Part shown: positions 54,970 to 63,960 of the stretch, piece after piece
Numbering within the stretch: position 1 is the first letter of the stretch
Layout: each line of letters opens with the position of its first letter
Source of the DNA: Psychrobacter sp. Pi2-52
GTDB lineage: Bacteria > Pseudomonadota > Gammaproteobacteria > Pseudomonadales > Moraxellaceae
NCBI RefSeq assembly: GCF_904846705.1
Contig: NZ_CAJHBS010000004.1
Coordinates: 62,001-126,000 of the forward strand
Direction: 5' to 3'
Length of the DNA: 64,000 nt
Notes under the pieces: generated by a model
Told to the model about the DNA's origin: nothing
The model's input: only the letters and a program-made list of their open reading frames with translations
Database searches by the model: none
Position numbers and translations under genes: made by a program

Positions 54970-55590
54970 ATGTCTGCTGCTGCCTTAAATACTATACCAA
55001 CCGACCTATCGACATATCAGCTTACCGATCAGTTCGTTGTGCAGCGTGCAAATAAAGAAGATTTAGCAGAAGTCTTAGCCATTTATAATCAAAGCATACC
55101 GGGCAAACAAGCAACAGCCAATCTTGCATTGGTTACGCTAGAGGAGCGTGCTACTTGGTTTGAGGAACATTTGGATAGCACAACCAGACCGATATATGTG
55201 GTTAAAGCACTATCATCAAATAATATAGATCAAAAAAAAGCACCGATAGTCGCATGGGGCAGCTTTAGTGATTTGTACGCACGTACGGCCTATCACATCA
55301 GTACCGAGATTAGCATCTATCTAAATCAAGATTATCAGGGCAAAGGCTTAGGCAGTGTGCTGACCCGTTGGATGTTGACGCAAGCACCAAGCCTAGGTAT
55401 TCGAAATATCATTGCCCTTGTCTTTGCTCATAACCATCCAAGCTTAGGATTATTCCGTAAGCTTGGCTTTGAACAATGGGGCTATATGCCCGAAGTCTGC
55501 GATATGGAAGGGTTTATCGCTGATGTTGTGATGCTTGGCAAAGCAGTCACGTCAGACGATATTTTAGATAAAGCGTCTGAAACAATTTAA
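54970..55590 (+). CDS. GNAT-family N-acetyltransferase (phosphinothricin acetyltransferase-like)
   Basis: This is a 206-residue protein. The start is placed at 54970, behind ggagct; an in-frame ATG at 54880 would add a 30-residue Asn-rich leader. GNAT features include VQRANKEDLAEVLAIYNQSIPG at the start, the acetyl-CoA loop NQDYQGKGLGSVLTRWML (Q-x-x-G-x-G), and FAHNHPSLGLFRKLGFEQWG. This resembles the bar/phosphinothricin acetyltransferase-like group, but the substrate is unknown. It converges with a lipoprotein gene 12 bases away. Confidence 0.87.
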   Translation: MSAAALNTIPTDLSTYQLTDQFVVQRANKEDLAEVLAIYNQSIPGKQATANLALVTLEERATWFEEHLDSTTRPIYVVKALSSNNIDQKKAPIVAWGSFSDLYARTAYHISTEISIYLNQDYQGKGLGSVLTRWMLTQAPSLGIRNIIALVFAHNHPSLGLFRKLGFEQWGYMPEVCDMEGFIADVVMLGKAVTSDDILDKASETI

Positions 55591-55601
55591 CTTAAAACGC
55601 T

Positions 55602-56225
55602 CTAACCCAAAATCTTCCATTGACCTTTTATCTTCTGTAGCTGGTAGGTCAGTGGTGCAGGTTCGCTCTGTCCTTTTAACATCAGCTCGCCAGTGATGGT
55701 GGCACGAGTTTTGTCATCATTGTATTTGGTATCAGTAATCGTAACGCCATCCACCGTTTGCTGAAATGCAGACTGAGTATTGGCAAGCTCTTTTTCAAAG
55801 TTTGCCATATCGACTTGGTAATATGACGCCGCATCCTTCACATCACCGTAATATAAGCTGTTTAGGGCTTGCTTGACAGTATCCTCTGGCGTACCGGCTT
55901 GAGTCGGATTGGTCACTAGACTTTTCTGTTCGGCCGCTTCAGTGACTGGATTAATATTATCACTAACAATCGCTGTCTTGTCTTCAGCGCTATCTATAAT
56001 TTCGCCTGTTTCGCTAGCACTGTCATCGGTTATTGCTTGGTCAGTCGTATCATTGTCTAATGTGACGTCTTCTGAGGTATCAACAGTCGCTGCCACATCT
56101 TCATTATCGGTAGCAGTTTCAGCCGGCTCATTGTTACTACAACCGCTAATAAGCAATCCAGTGCTTAGTACACCAGTTGCTAGCAAAATTGGTAAGCGCT
56201 GGAAGATTGGCTGTTTCGTTGTCAT
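55602..56225 (-). CDS. Lipoprotein with DUF4878/NTF2-like C-terminal domain
   Basis: This is a 207-residue protein. The ATG at 56225 follows gaggt and is chosen over the ATG four codons upstream. The signal peptide ends Leu-Ile-Ser-Gly-Cys. Residues about 30-105 are Asp/Glu/Thr/Ser-rich and probably unstructured. The C-terminal part (TPEDTVKQALNSLYYGDVKDAASYY, then YNDDKTRATITGELMLKGQ, then KIKGQWKIL) fits the DUF4878/NTF2-like fold seen in bacterial lipoproteins. Its function is unknown. Confidence 0.8.
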   Translation of the reverse strand: MTTKQPIFQRLPILLATGVLSTGLLISGCSNNEPAETATDNEDVAATVDTSEDVTLDNDTTDQAITDDSASETGEIIDSAEDKTAIVSDNINPVTEAAEQKSLVTNPTQAGTPEDTVKQALNSLYYGDVKDAASYYQVDMANFEKELANTQSAFQQTVDGVTITDTKYNDDKTRATITGELMLKGQSEPAPLTYQLQKIKGQWKILG

Positions 56226-56354
56226 ATCAAACCTCAAATGTCATGTATTCATTAGTGATCTATTATGACAATTATTAGCAGCGCGCATTGTCATTTCTCA
56301 TAACAGGCTTGTTTTGGTTTCGTAAGCCCGTCATGAGTTTGCTTATACTTTATC

Positions 56355-57905
56355 CTAGCCGTGCTTTAGCTGACGCGGACGGAAACCAGTCGCTAGCAAT
56401 ACCACACCGTAAACCAGCGCTCCGACAGCACACATAACAATCAGCGCGACGATACGTTGCCACTGAGCCTGATCGGTAGGGAAGTAAGGCAGCATAAAAT
56501 AAAGCACGCCAATCATAGAGCCAGTCGAGATAGCAAACTGCGTAAATAGCTTTTTCCAATGCGGACCGAAACGGAAAATATCACGCTTGTGCAAGAAGTA
56601 ATATAGTAGGCCTGCGTTTACAAAAGCAGCGCCAGTCGTAGCCAATGCCAGACCACCATGTAGTGGTATCTCTAAGAAATAGAATATCCCGATAAAAATA
56701 ACACTAAAGATCATATTGGCGATGACAGAGATGATGCCGATTTTTACAGGGGTTCTGGTATCTTGACGCGCAAAAAACGCAGGAGCAAATATCTTAATAA
56801 GCATAAATCCTAAGATACCACCTGCCATACTACGTAGGGCCAGTGAGCTCATCTGGGCATCACGTAAGGTAAACTCACCGCGTAAGAATAGTGCTTGCAT
56901 CAATACATCTGCCAGTACAAATAGGGCAGCTGAGGCGGGCACACCGACTAAGATGATAAGGCGTGCTGCCCAGTCGATGGTCTTTTTAAAACTGACGTCG
57001 TCTTTTTGAGCTTCGCTTTTTGACAGACTTGGTAATATGACGGTACCAATCGCCACACCAATCAGACCCAATGGTAGCTCGCTCATACGTTCAGCTGCAT
57101 AGAGCCAAGAGACGGAACCGCCAATCATTAATGAGGCAAAGATAGTGTTCAATAGTAAATTAATCTGAGTAACAGACACACCAAAGATAGCAGGTAACAT
57201 CAGTTTCAAAATCCGACGAACACCTTCGTGCTGGAAGTCAATCTTTGGTGCGACAAGCAGCTTTTGTTGCCAAAGCTGCGGCAGTTGAATCAAGAATTGT
57301 AGCAAACCTGCGATAGCAACAGCATAGCCAAGCGCCATAATGGGCGTATCAAACATCGGCGCAAAAATCAGCGCACCACCAATCATGCACAGGTTCAATA
57401 GAACTGGTGCAAAAGCAGGTGCGGCGAAACGACCGTAGCTTTGCAGAATACCACTGGCAAAGGCTGTCATAGAGATGAATAGCAAATACGGAAAGGTAAG
57501 ACGCAATAACTCAGCGGTAATAGCAAACTTATTGGGTTGATCAGCAAACCCAGGGGCAAACAACGTCACCACCCAAGGTGCGATTAAGATGACCACTACC
57601 GTAAGCATCGATAGAACTAGCAACAATGCGCCCGAGGTACGACTGACCAAAATCTGCACTTGTTGCAAGCTGTACTTTTCTTTGTATTCGGAGAGTACCG
57701 GCACGAAAGCTTGGCTAAACGCGCCTTCTGCAAACAGTCGTCGTAAGAAGTTTGGGATTTTGAAGGCGACCAAAAAGGCATCCATCAAACCACCTGCACC
57801 AAAAACCCCTAGCAATACAACATCACGTACCAAACCTAAAATACGCGATAACATGGTCATACTGCTAACCACCATGGTTGAACGAAATAACCGACTTTTT
57901 GCCAT
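56355..57905 (-). CDS. murJ: Lipid II flippase MurJ
   Basis: This is a 516-residue inner-membrane protein with about 14 hydrophobic helices. The N-terminus KSRLFRSTMVVSSMTMLSRILGLVRDVVL and the conserved LFAEGAFSQAFVPVLSEY (first loop Arg and Glu) are characteristic of MurJ. It flips lipid II across the membrane for peptidoglycan synthesis. Length and motifs are complete. ampD lies 112 bases upstream on the same strand, so the two peptidoglycan genes may be co-transcribed. Confidence 0.96.
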   Translation of the reverse strand: MAKSRLFRSTMVVSSMTMLSRILGLVRDVVLLGVFGAGGLMDAFLVAFKIPNFLRRLFAEGAFSQAFVPVLSEYKEKYSLQQVQILVSRTSGALLLVLSMLTVVVILIAPWVVTLFAPGFADQPNKFAITAELLRLTFPYLLFISMTAFASGILQSYGRFAAPAFAPVLLNLCMIGGALIFAPMFDTPIMALGYAVAIAGLLQFLIQLPQLWQQKLLVAPKIDFQHEGVRRILKLMLPAIFGVSVTQINLLLNTIFASLMIGGSVSWLYAAERMSELPLGLIGVAIGTVILPSLSKSEAQKDDVSFKKTIDWAARLIILVGVPASAALFVLADVLMQALFLRGEFTLRDAQMSSLALRSMAGGILGFMLIKIFAPAFFARQDTRTPVKIGIISVIANMIFSVIFIGIFYFLEIPLHGGLALATTGAAFVNAGLLYYFLHKRDIFRFGPHWKKLFTQFAISTGSMIGVLYFMLPYFPTDQAQWQRIVALIVMCAVGALVYGVVLLATGFRPRQLKHG

Positions 57906-58017
57906 GAGAACCTATCTTGCTAAGTTGTATATTGAGTTATGTGCTGATGTGATATAGATGAAAAACTGACGAATTATATCACTTTCACCATTGAGATAAA
58001 TGGATTGAGTGTGGAAA

Positions 58018-58647
58018 TCACTTATGTGATGGTGCATCGTTTTTCGTTGCATTAGCCACTAACTGGCGCAACCTTGCCCATTCAAAAAAATTACCAGGGT
58101 CAGTCTTACGCCCAGGCGCGATATCGCTATGGCCCGTCAAGTGGCGACGTGTTTTGGGATAGGCCTTATAGATGGCGGCAATTACTTCGGCTAGCTGCTC
58201 ATATTGAGCAGAGGTGAAGGACACAAAATCCGACCCTTCGAGCTCGATGCCAATGCTATAATCATTACATTCAGGTCGACCCAAGTAGCTAGACCGCCCA
58301 GCATGCCACGCCCGTTCGTTGAAATTAACAAACTGAGTGATAGCGCCATCACGTTCGATAAATAAATGCGCTGATACTTCTGCACCTTTAATTGTTTGAA
58401 AGTAAGGATGAGCATCCCAGTCTAATTGATTGGTAAATAATGCTTTCACGTAATGCGTACCATTAGTGTCGCAGGCACCAAATTCATTCGGTGGTAGACT
58501 AATATTGTGTACGACAATAGCGTCAATACTTAAACCTTTTGGCCTTACATTGTAATTGGGTGAGGCCAGCCAAGTGGCTGCCGATAGTAGACCATCTTTG
58601 ATAGTCATTGACGACGTAGATGATGAGTTTGGCAATGATGCAGGCAT
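58018..58647 (-). CDS. ampD: 1,6-anhydro-N-acetylmuramyl-L-alanine amidase AmpD
   Basis: This 209-residue cytoplasmic zinc amidase recycles anhydro-muropeptides and so keeps AmpR-type regulators silent. The zinc ligands are seen in IDAIVVHNISLPP, HLTGHSDIAPGRKTDPG and the catalytic region HAGRSSYLGR. Length is slightly above the usual because of an N-terminal Ser-rich extension. No ampE follows; murJ is the next gene on this strand. An agagag ribosome site precedes the ATG. Confidence 0.96.
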   Translation of the reverse strand: MPASLPNSSSTSSMTIKDGLLSAATWLASPNYNVRPKGLSIDAIVVHNISLPPNEFGACDTNGTHYVKALFTNQLDWDAHPYFQTIKGAEVSAHLFIERDGAITQFVNFNERAWHAGRSSYLGRPECNDYSIGIELEGSDFVSFTSAQYEQLAEVIAAIYKAYPKTRRHLTGHSDIAPGRKTDPGNFFEWARLRQLVANATKNDAPSHK

Positions 58648-58660
58648 AATGCTCTCTTTT

Positions 58661-58775
58661 TATACTATAGTCAGTTCAATATAATTCCGATACAAGGAAA
58701 CCGAGTGCAAGTTATACATTAATATGCTTAGCGAGGATGACAATGTAGCGGATTTATATAGACTTGACTATAGTA
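58661..58775. mobile_element. MITE-like inverted-repeat element, 115 bp
   Basis: The terminal inverted repeats are atactatagtca at the left (58661-58672) and its exact complement at the right (58764-58775). The pairing continues inward imperfectly to about 29 bases (25 of 29). No coding capacity. The left end, TATAGTCAGTTCAATATAA, matches the right end of the 146-bp element at 44366-44511 at 18 of 19 bases, so both belong to one family of ends. It lies in the ampD upstream region. Confidence 0.72.
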
Positions 58776-58902
58776 TTGATAATGGTGTGATAAAAATCTA
58801 TCTAAATAGTTAAATGATAGTGGGCGACGTGTATGATTTTCTGACCCAGCAACTTTAATAACGCTGATAGCGTATGAATAATAACGTGCGAGATTTTACC
58901 TC

Positions 58903-61050
58903 ATGTCTATAAAACTGACGTCCATACCTATCGATTGTACGCTAATGCCCATTGGCCTGCGAGCACGTCTACCATTGGCTGTAGCAGGGTTGCTGCTCTC
59001 GGCTCAAACACAGGCATTTCTACCAACGCCCCTGTCCGTCCTTGAATCAGATGCATTGTCACCTGACGCATCTAGCATAGCACCTACTTATTCTAATTCA
59101 GATGCATTATCCGAGCCGGATAATATTAATAGTGCTGAACCTAGTATTCAAAATAGTACTTTATCTGAATCAAGCTTAAAGACAGAGCAGCTACTATCAA
59201 CATGGCGGCAGCAAGTAAAAGCAGACAAGTTGGCACAGCATACAACATGGCGACGCTTGTTGTATTTTTACGATGATAAAAACAGTGTATTGGGTAAAAA
59301 GAAAACAGAGAGTTTGGTTGATGATTCGAGCTTTTTCTTAAGTAAAAATGGTCAACGAGATTCAGGTGCAGAATTGGATGCGATGCTTGTAGCACTTGCA
59401 CAAGAGTTGGTGTCATCATCAGCAACTGATAACGACCAAGCAAAAACTGATACCAATAATAATTCTGTCTTATGTCGTTTTCCAGCACGAGTGGCATGGT
59501 TGACAGAGGCGCTAGCGATCGATGCTGCAAGTCTATCTGCTGACTGTCCAGAATTGGATGAATGGATGTCGACATTAGCGCCTGAGCAGCTATCTATTAT
59601 GTTTGCGCAGGAGTACTTGGACAATCCGCTCTCTGCGTTTGCTCATACGCTGTTACGCATTGACTCAAAAGCGAGCATCGCCGATCCAAATCAAATCGAT
59701 AAGGCTTATGCGCTGAACTATACGGTAGACGGTGATCCAAACGACAGTTTCCCGATCTATGCTACTAAGTCAATGATTGGTAGCTACAATAGCGCTATCG
59801 AAATTGACCTTTATCCAGAGATGCTAGCGAAATACCTGCAAGATGATGAACGTGATACGTGGACGTATCAGTTGAGTCTGACGCCAGCGGAAGTTCAGCA
59901 GATTATGCGCCACGTTTGGGAAACTAAAGCGTTAAAGATGCCGTATTACTTTACCACGGATAATTGTGCTTCTGAGATTCTACGTCTTATTGATGTGGTC
60001 CGTCCGCAGCAAAACCTACTGAGTCAATTGTCTTACGCAATCGTGCCTTCTGATGTGATTCAACTATTAAATAATGAGCAGTTGCTGGCAAGTACCACTT
60101 ATACGCCTGCTGATAATACCTTACGTCAAGCACAGCTCAATGAGAAAAAACAACAGCGCGCGCAGTTGGGCTATCATAATAGCGCCAAACAAACCGTGAG
60201 TGAGATTCAGTCTGCGCAGCTCAACCCTGTATCGAGCATGTCAGCTGATGGGCAAACACTACTCAAGCGTCAAATCGATGTATCGGATAATAATCCAATA
60301 GACAGGCATCCGCTACAATTGGGCACGATAGGTATAGGGCAGCGTGGTGACAATGACTATATGGATATTGGGTTTCGAGCAGGGTTTCATGATACGCTTG
60401 ACCACGCTTCAGGGTATCCACAGTTTTTTAATTTAGAAGGGCTGGCTGCGACATTACGATTGTATGACACAGATGACAGTAAGCCCAATCAGCCAGACAG
60501 TGTGGTATTGCAAAATGTCACTTTGATTCGTGGCCGCTCTTTTAACCCTGTTAATGCTGCCAAAAAAGGCAATACTTGGGGCGCCAGTATCGAGGCGACG
60601 CGAGTAAACGATGGATCGCAAGAGGCAGGTACGGATCATTTGGTCGGTAGCGTGGGTTACGAAAAAGGCTGGTCATGGGCATTTGGTACGCCAGATGCAG
60701 GTGCTGGTGAGATGCCGCCGCAACTGTGTTATACCTTTTTGGCAGGTACAGGGCAAGTAGGACGCGGTATCAATAAAGGCTTTCGTCTAGGCGCAGGTAT
60801 CAATGCTGGCTGCCGTTATCAGATTAACAATCAATTACGCGCGCAAGCTGAATTGCAATTGCCATATTGGTATCATGGCAGCAGCGATGAATCCAACGTC
60901 CGTGGCCATTATTGGCAACCAATCTCAAGCTTAGGGCTGCAATACGATATTGATAAAAAACAAGCATTACGTATCAATGCAAATTACGAATGGCAAGAAC
61001 GTATCGATGCCAACGATGATATACAGCTATCGTACAGACGTTATTTTTAA
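58903..61050 (+). CDS. DUF4105 (Lnb) domain protein with C-terminal outer-membrane barrel region
   Basis: This is a 715-residue exported protein with a signal peptide (LPLAVAGLLLSAQTQAF). The middle matches the Lnb N-terminal periplasmic domain / DUF4105 (WRRLLYFYDDKNSVLGKK, SIMFAQEYLDNPLSAFAHTLLRID, and YYFTTDNCASEILRLIDVVRP with a Cys/Asp pair like a papain-type active site). The C-terminal 230 residues alternate as beta-strands and end in Tyr-Phe, as outer-membrane barrels do. The catalytic role of the family is not established. The adjacent 12-bp repeat lies just after the stop. Confidence 0.85.
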   Translation: MSIKLTSIPIDCTLMPIGLRARLPLAVAGLLLSAQTQAFLPTPLSVLESDALSPDASSIAPTYSNSDALSEPDNINSAEPSIQNSTLSESSLKTEQLLSTWRQQVKADKLAQHTTWRRLLYFYDDKNSVLGKKKTESLVDDSSFFLSKNGQRDSGAELDAMLVALAQELVSSSATDNDQAKTDTNNNSVLCRFPARVAWLTEALAIDAASLSADCPELDEWMSTLAPEQLSIMFAQEYLDNPLSAFAHTLLRIDSKASIADPNQIDKAYALNYTVDGDPNDSFPIYATKSMIGSYNSAIEIDLYPEMLAKYLQDDERDTWTYQLSLTPAEVQQIMRHVWETKALKMPYYFTTDNCASEILRLIDVVRPQQNLLSQLSYAIVPSDVIQLLNNEQLLASTTYTPADNTLRQAQLNEKKQQRAQLGYHNSAKQTVSEIQSAQLNPVSSMSADGQTLLKRQIDVSDNNPIDRHPLQLGTIGIGQRGDNDYMDIGFRAGFHDTLDHASGYPQFFNLEGLAATLRLYDTDDSKPNQPDSVVLQNVTLIRGRSFNPVNAAKKGNTWGASIEATRVNDGSQEAGTDHLVGSVGYEKGWSWAFGTPDAGAGEMPPQLCYTFLAGTGQVGRGINKGFRLGAGINAGCRYQINNQLRAQAELQLPYWYHGSSDESNVRGHYWQPISSLGLQYDIDKKQALRINANYEWQERIDANDDIQLSYRRYF

Positions 61051-61057
61051 TCACTGA

Positions 61058-61153
61058 TTTAGACATTGGTTTAGACATTGGTTTAGACATTGGTTTAGAC
61101 ATTGGTTTAGACATTGGTTTAGACACTGATTTAGCCGTTGATTTAGGCATTAA
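61058..61153. repeat. 12-bp tandem repeat, about eight units
   Basis: Five perfect units of tttagacattgg (61058-61117) are followed by three diverging ones (61118-61153). The array lies between the DUF4105 gene and the SDR gene. Unit length is a multiple of three. The translation on the minus strand gives a Ser-Lys-Pro-Met repeat, but no gene there is convincing. Copy-number variation between strains is likely. Confidence 0.95.
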
Positions 61154-61223
61154 TTTAAACAAAACGGCTTCTAAGTGCTGTAATCGTTGTATAAAGGAAG
61201 TTGTATAAAGGGAAACATGCTTT

Positions 61224-62063
61224 ATGAGTACGCAAAATTTACTAATTATCGGGCAAGGTGATATTGGCCTACCAGTGACCAATAAACTCGCCCAAGATGG
61301 CTATTGTGTGACTGGGCTAGCTCGTAGTGAGCGCGAATACTATGATTTGGTAGATAGTGCAGATTTTTTGCAGGCTAATGCGTTGACTTTGACGGCTGAG
61401 CAGCTACAAGCATTTACTCATATTGCGATTATCGTCACCCCTGATGAGTATTCGACCAGCGGTTATCACGACAGTTATCTAGCGATTAGTCAGCATTTAG
61501 CAACGCTTGCTCCACAGCTTATTAAACTTGAACGTGTGGTATTCATTTCTTCTACTGGTGTCTATGGTCAGGATAATGGCGAATGGATTGATGAGCATAC
61601 TGCACCTGTCACGCCAGCGCGTGAAGCCTCAAAAGTTATATTGCAAGCAGAACAAGCGCTGCAACAAGGCTTCGGTGATAAAGCCATTATTATTCGTCCT
61701 AGTGGCATCTACGGTCGCGAGCGCTTAATGCGACTACGCAAGGCTCGTGAGCCAAATAAAGATCCAGTGCCAGCTGAGCATTGGAGCAACCGCATCATGG
61801 ATCGCGACTTGGTCAATATCATCGCCAAAGTGTTGACGATAGAAACACCAAAGTCTGTCTATCTAGCGACGGACTATCGACCTGTTACTACGTTTGAGCT
61901 AGGGGTTTGGCTTAGTGAACAGGTTGGCGAGACACCTCCTACTACTGATAATACAAAAACCTCAGTGACAGGAAAACGCTTGCACAGCAACATTCCGTTA
62001 GCTTGGCTTGATTATGCTGATTGGCAGACAGGCTACCGAGATATTTTAAACCATCAAGAGTAA
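61224..62063 (+). CDS. NAD-binding SDR / epimerase-like protein (YeeZ-like)
   Basis: This is a 279-residue protein of the extended SDR type. The N-terminal nucleotide motif is LLIIGQGDIGLPVTNKLAQ, the middle FISSTGVYGQDNGEWIDEHT contains the Ser-Thr and Tyr of the family but lacks the usual Tyr-x-x-x-Lys, and IIRPSGIYGRER follows. It is close to the YeeZ/YbjS-like group of epimerase-annotated proteins with unknown substrate. An aaggga ribosome site precedes the ATG. It probably forms one unit with the unknown gene and pyrE downstream. Confidence 0.85.
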   Translation: MSTQNLLIIGQGDIGLPVTNKLAQDGYCVTGLARSEREYYDLVDSADFLQANALTLTAEQLQAFTHIAIIVTPDEYSTSGYHDSYLAISQHLATLAPQLIKLERVVFISSTGVYGQDNGEWIDEHTAPVTPAREASKVILQAEQALQQGFGDKAIIIRPSGIYGRERLMRLRKAREPNKDPVPAEHWSNRIMDRDLVNIIAKVLTIETPKSVYLATDYRPVTTFELGVWLSEQVGETPPTTDNTKTSVTGKRLHSNIPLAWLDYADWQTGYRDILNHQE

Positions 62064-62143
62064 GCCTTTAGAGTTAAGCCCTAAAGAATAAAATAGCCTT
62101 TGATGTAATCGTTTTTATTTGTTTTATAGTTTATGGAGATTTC

Positions 62144-63181
62144 ATGTCCCAGCCTTCTACTTCTGATGACCGTTTGTCTCATGCTAATCTGGCAACAGAG
62201 GGCGGGCAGCTGGCAGAAGGTCACGTCCAAAAAAAGGCTGAGCAATCGTCTATGCTAGCTGATTCACAGCAGCCTGCGATTGTACATCCTAACTTTGATC
62301 CCAAACAGTCTCCTCTTGATCCTGCCAGACCATTAAGTGATATACCTGAGCCTGCTCGTCGCCTAAATGGTCAATTGCGCAGGCTTTATGGTAACTCTAC
62401 GCGGTTCTATCAGCCCAATGCAGATAGCTTATCGAAATGGTCACTGATTGCTTCAGAAGCGCTGGCTGAGCATTTATCATTGCTGAATGCGGCACAGCTT
62501 ATCGAATTGCCGGATAGCTTTTATCAGAATCATAGTGAGCAGCCGTTAATATCGACATTATCAGATATGACATTATTAGATATGTCGGATATTCAACAGG
62601 CGATTCGCGCTTATCCAAAACTGAACCGTTATGGGTTTTTGCCTATTGATAACTCTACAGTGACTGAATCAGATAACGATTCAAACAACGATTCAAACAA
62701 TGATAGCAAGGCTCAAAATTCTGCATTATTATCTATGCGCGCATTGACCAAACGCTATAATCCTGATGAGCTACTCAACAGTCTGTATGCCGATGATTGG
62801 CAAGTGATACTACAGCCGCAGCAGTTTGAAACAGGCGAGGGTAGTTTGGCCACGGATATTATGGCATGTAGCGTGGCTGTCCATGCGCTAAAGCAATGTA
62901 GTACCCGTAAGAGTATCAATCATAGTTATAGCGCCGCAGAAATCTGCCAGCATGTGCGTAGCTATTTGCTCAGTCAGATCGTTTGTGAGCCGTCACAGCG
63001 CCATGCATATCGTCAGATTCGACTGTTTGCTGGCCATATTATTGTTGCCGCTTATCATTTGGGCTGGGAGATACAAGTCCGAGCAGATGGACAGAGCTAT
63101 TTTAATATCTCGTCGCGTAGTGGTTTGCTGACTCGCTATGCCAATATGCAGGATTATGAGATCAATGGTTGGTCAAGCTGA
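62144..63181 (+). CDS. Unknown protein encoded directly upstream of pyrE
   Basis: This is a 345-residue protein with no recognised family. Residues 1-65 are polar and probably disordered. A low-complexity Asn-Asp-Ser repeat (SDNDSNNDSNNDS) sits near residue 183. The C-terminal third appears folded, with CSVAVHALKQCSTRKS and a helix-rich HAYRQIRLFAGHIIVAAYHLGWEIQVRADGQSYFN. A tggag ribosome site precedes the ATG. It has no signal peptide or membrane helix, so it is cytoplasmic. Position suggests co-expression with pyrE, 62 bases downstream; nothing more can be said. Confidence 0.75.
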   Translation: MSQPSTSDDRLSHANLATEGGQLAEGHVQKKAEQSSMLADSQQPAIVHPNFDPKQSPLDPARPLSDIPEPARRLNGQLRRLYGNSTRFYQPNADSLSKWSLIASEALAEHLSLLNAAQLIELPDSFYQNHSEQPLISTLSDMTLLDMSDIQQAIRAYPKLNRYGFLPIDNSTVTESDNDSNNDSNNDSKAQNSALLSMRALTKRYNPDELLNSLYADDWQVILQPQQFETGEGSLATDIMACSVAVHALKQCSTRKSINHSYSAAEICQHVRSYLLSQIVCEPSQRHAYRQIRLFAGHIIVAAYHLGWEIQVRADGQSYFNISSRSGLLTRYANMQDYEINGWSS

Positions 63182-63243
63182 TCAATAATGCGTACAATAA
63201 TGCAAATTTTTTGCCCCCTCTTTTTGCTGATAGGAATGTCATA

Positions 63244-63960
63244 ATGTCTCATGTAACACGCCCTCAAGACCCTACATTTTCATCTCATCAATTTATTCAA
63301 CTGGCTCTCGACAACCAAGTGCTCAAGTTTGGTGAGTTTGTCCTAAAGTCTGGTCGTATCAGTCCGTACTTTTTTAATGCAGGCTTGCTTGCGACTGGTG
63401 AGATGTTGTCACTGCTAGCACGCGGCTATGCAGATGCCTTGGCTGAACAAATAAGTGCGGCAAATAATGGCGGTAATGAGCAAGAGCTGGTCATCTTTGG
63501 TGCGGCTTATAAAGGCATTCCTTTTGTCGCAGCGACGGCGCAAGCGTTATGGCTACATCATGGCATTAATGCCAAATGGGGCTATAACCGTAAAGAAGCC
63601 AAAACTCACGGCGAAGGCGGCAATTTGGTCGGTGCTGACGTAAGTGGCAAGGCCGTTTGGGTGCTTGACGATGTCATCACAGCGGGTACAGCCATGCGCG
63701 AAGTGGTCGAGATTTTGGAGCAGGCAGGCGCAAGCGTTGCTGGTATTATCGTCGCACTTGATCGTAAAGAGAAAGGTCAAGCCGAGCACTCTGCTATTCA
63801 AGAGCTTGCCGCGACACTAGAAGTACCTGTACGTGCATTGGTCGATATCGATGATTTGATCAGTTATTTGGCCGATGACCATGGTGCACAAAACGGCCAA
63901 CATAAAGACGCGACCCAATTAGCCAAAATGCAACACTACCGTGAGCAGTACGGCGTATAG
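63244..63960 (+). CDS. pyrE: Orotate phosphoribosyltransferase
   Basis: This 238-residue enzyme joins orotate to PRPP in pyrimidine synthesis. The start is at 63244, after agga; the in-frame codon at 63169 would overlap the preceding gene. The family start QFIQLALDNQVLKFGEFVLKSGRISPYFFNAG, the middle NRKEAKTHGEGG and the PRPP motif VWVLDDVITAGTAMREV are intact. An insertion around residue 77 and a C-terminal extension make it a little longer than E. coli PyrE. The final 40 bases of the window are intergenic. Confidence 0.96.
   Translation: MSHVTRPQDPTFSSHQFIQLALDNQVLKFGEFVLKSGRISPYFFNAGLLATGEMLSLLARGYADALAEQISAANNGGNEQELVIFGAAYKGIPFVAATAQALWLHHGINAKWGYNRKEAKTHGEGGNLVGADVSGKAVWVLDDVITAGTAMREVVEILEQAGASVAGIIVALDRKEKGQAEHSAIQELAATLEVPVRALVDIDDLISYLADDHGAQNGQHKDATQLAKMQHYREQYGV

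Noticed and set aside
61058-61153. CRISPR array
   Set aside because: Twelve-base units directly abut without spacers and no cas gene is nearby.
60974-61282. Minus-strand frame with Ser-Lys-Pro-Met repeats
   Set aside because: It is the translation of the 12-bp tandem repeat plus the ends of two real plus-strand genes; no ribosome site and no coding pattern outside the repeat.
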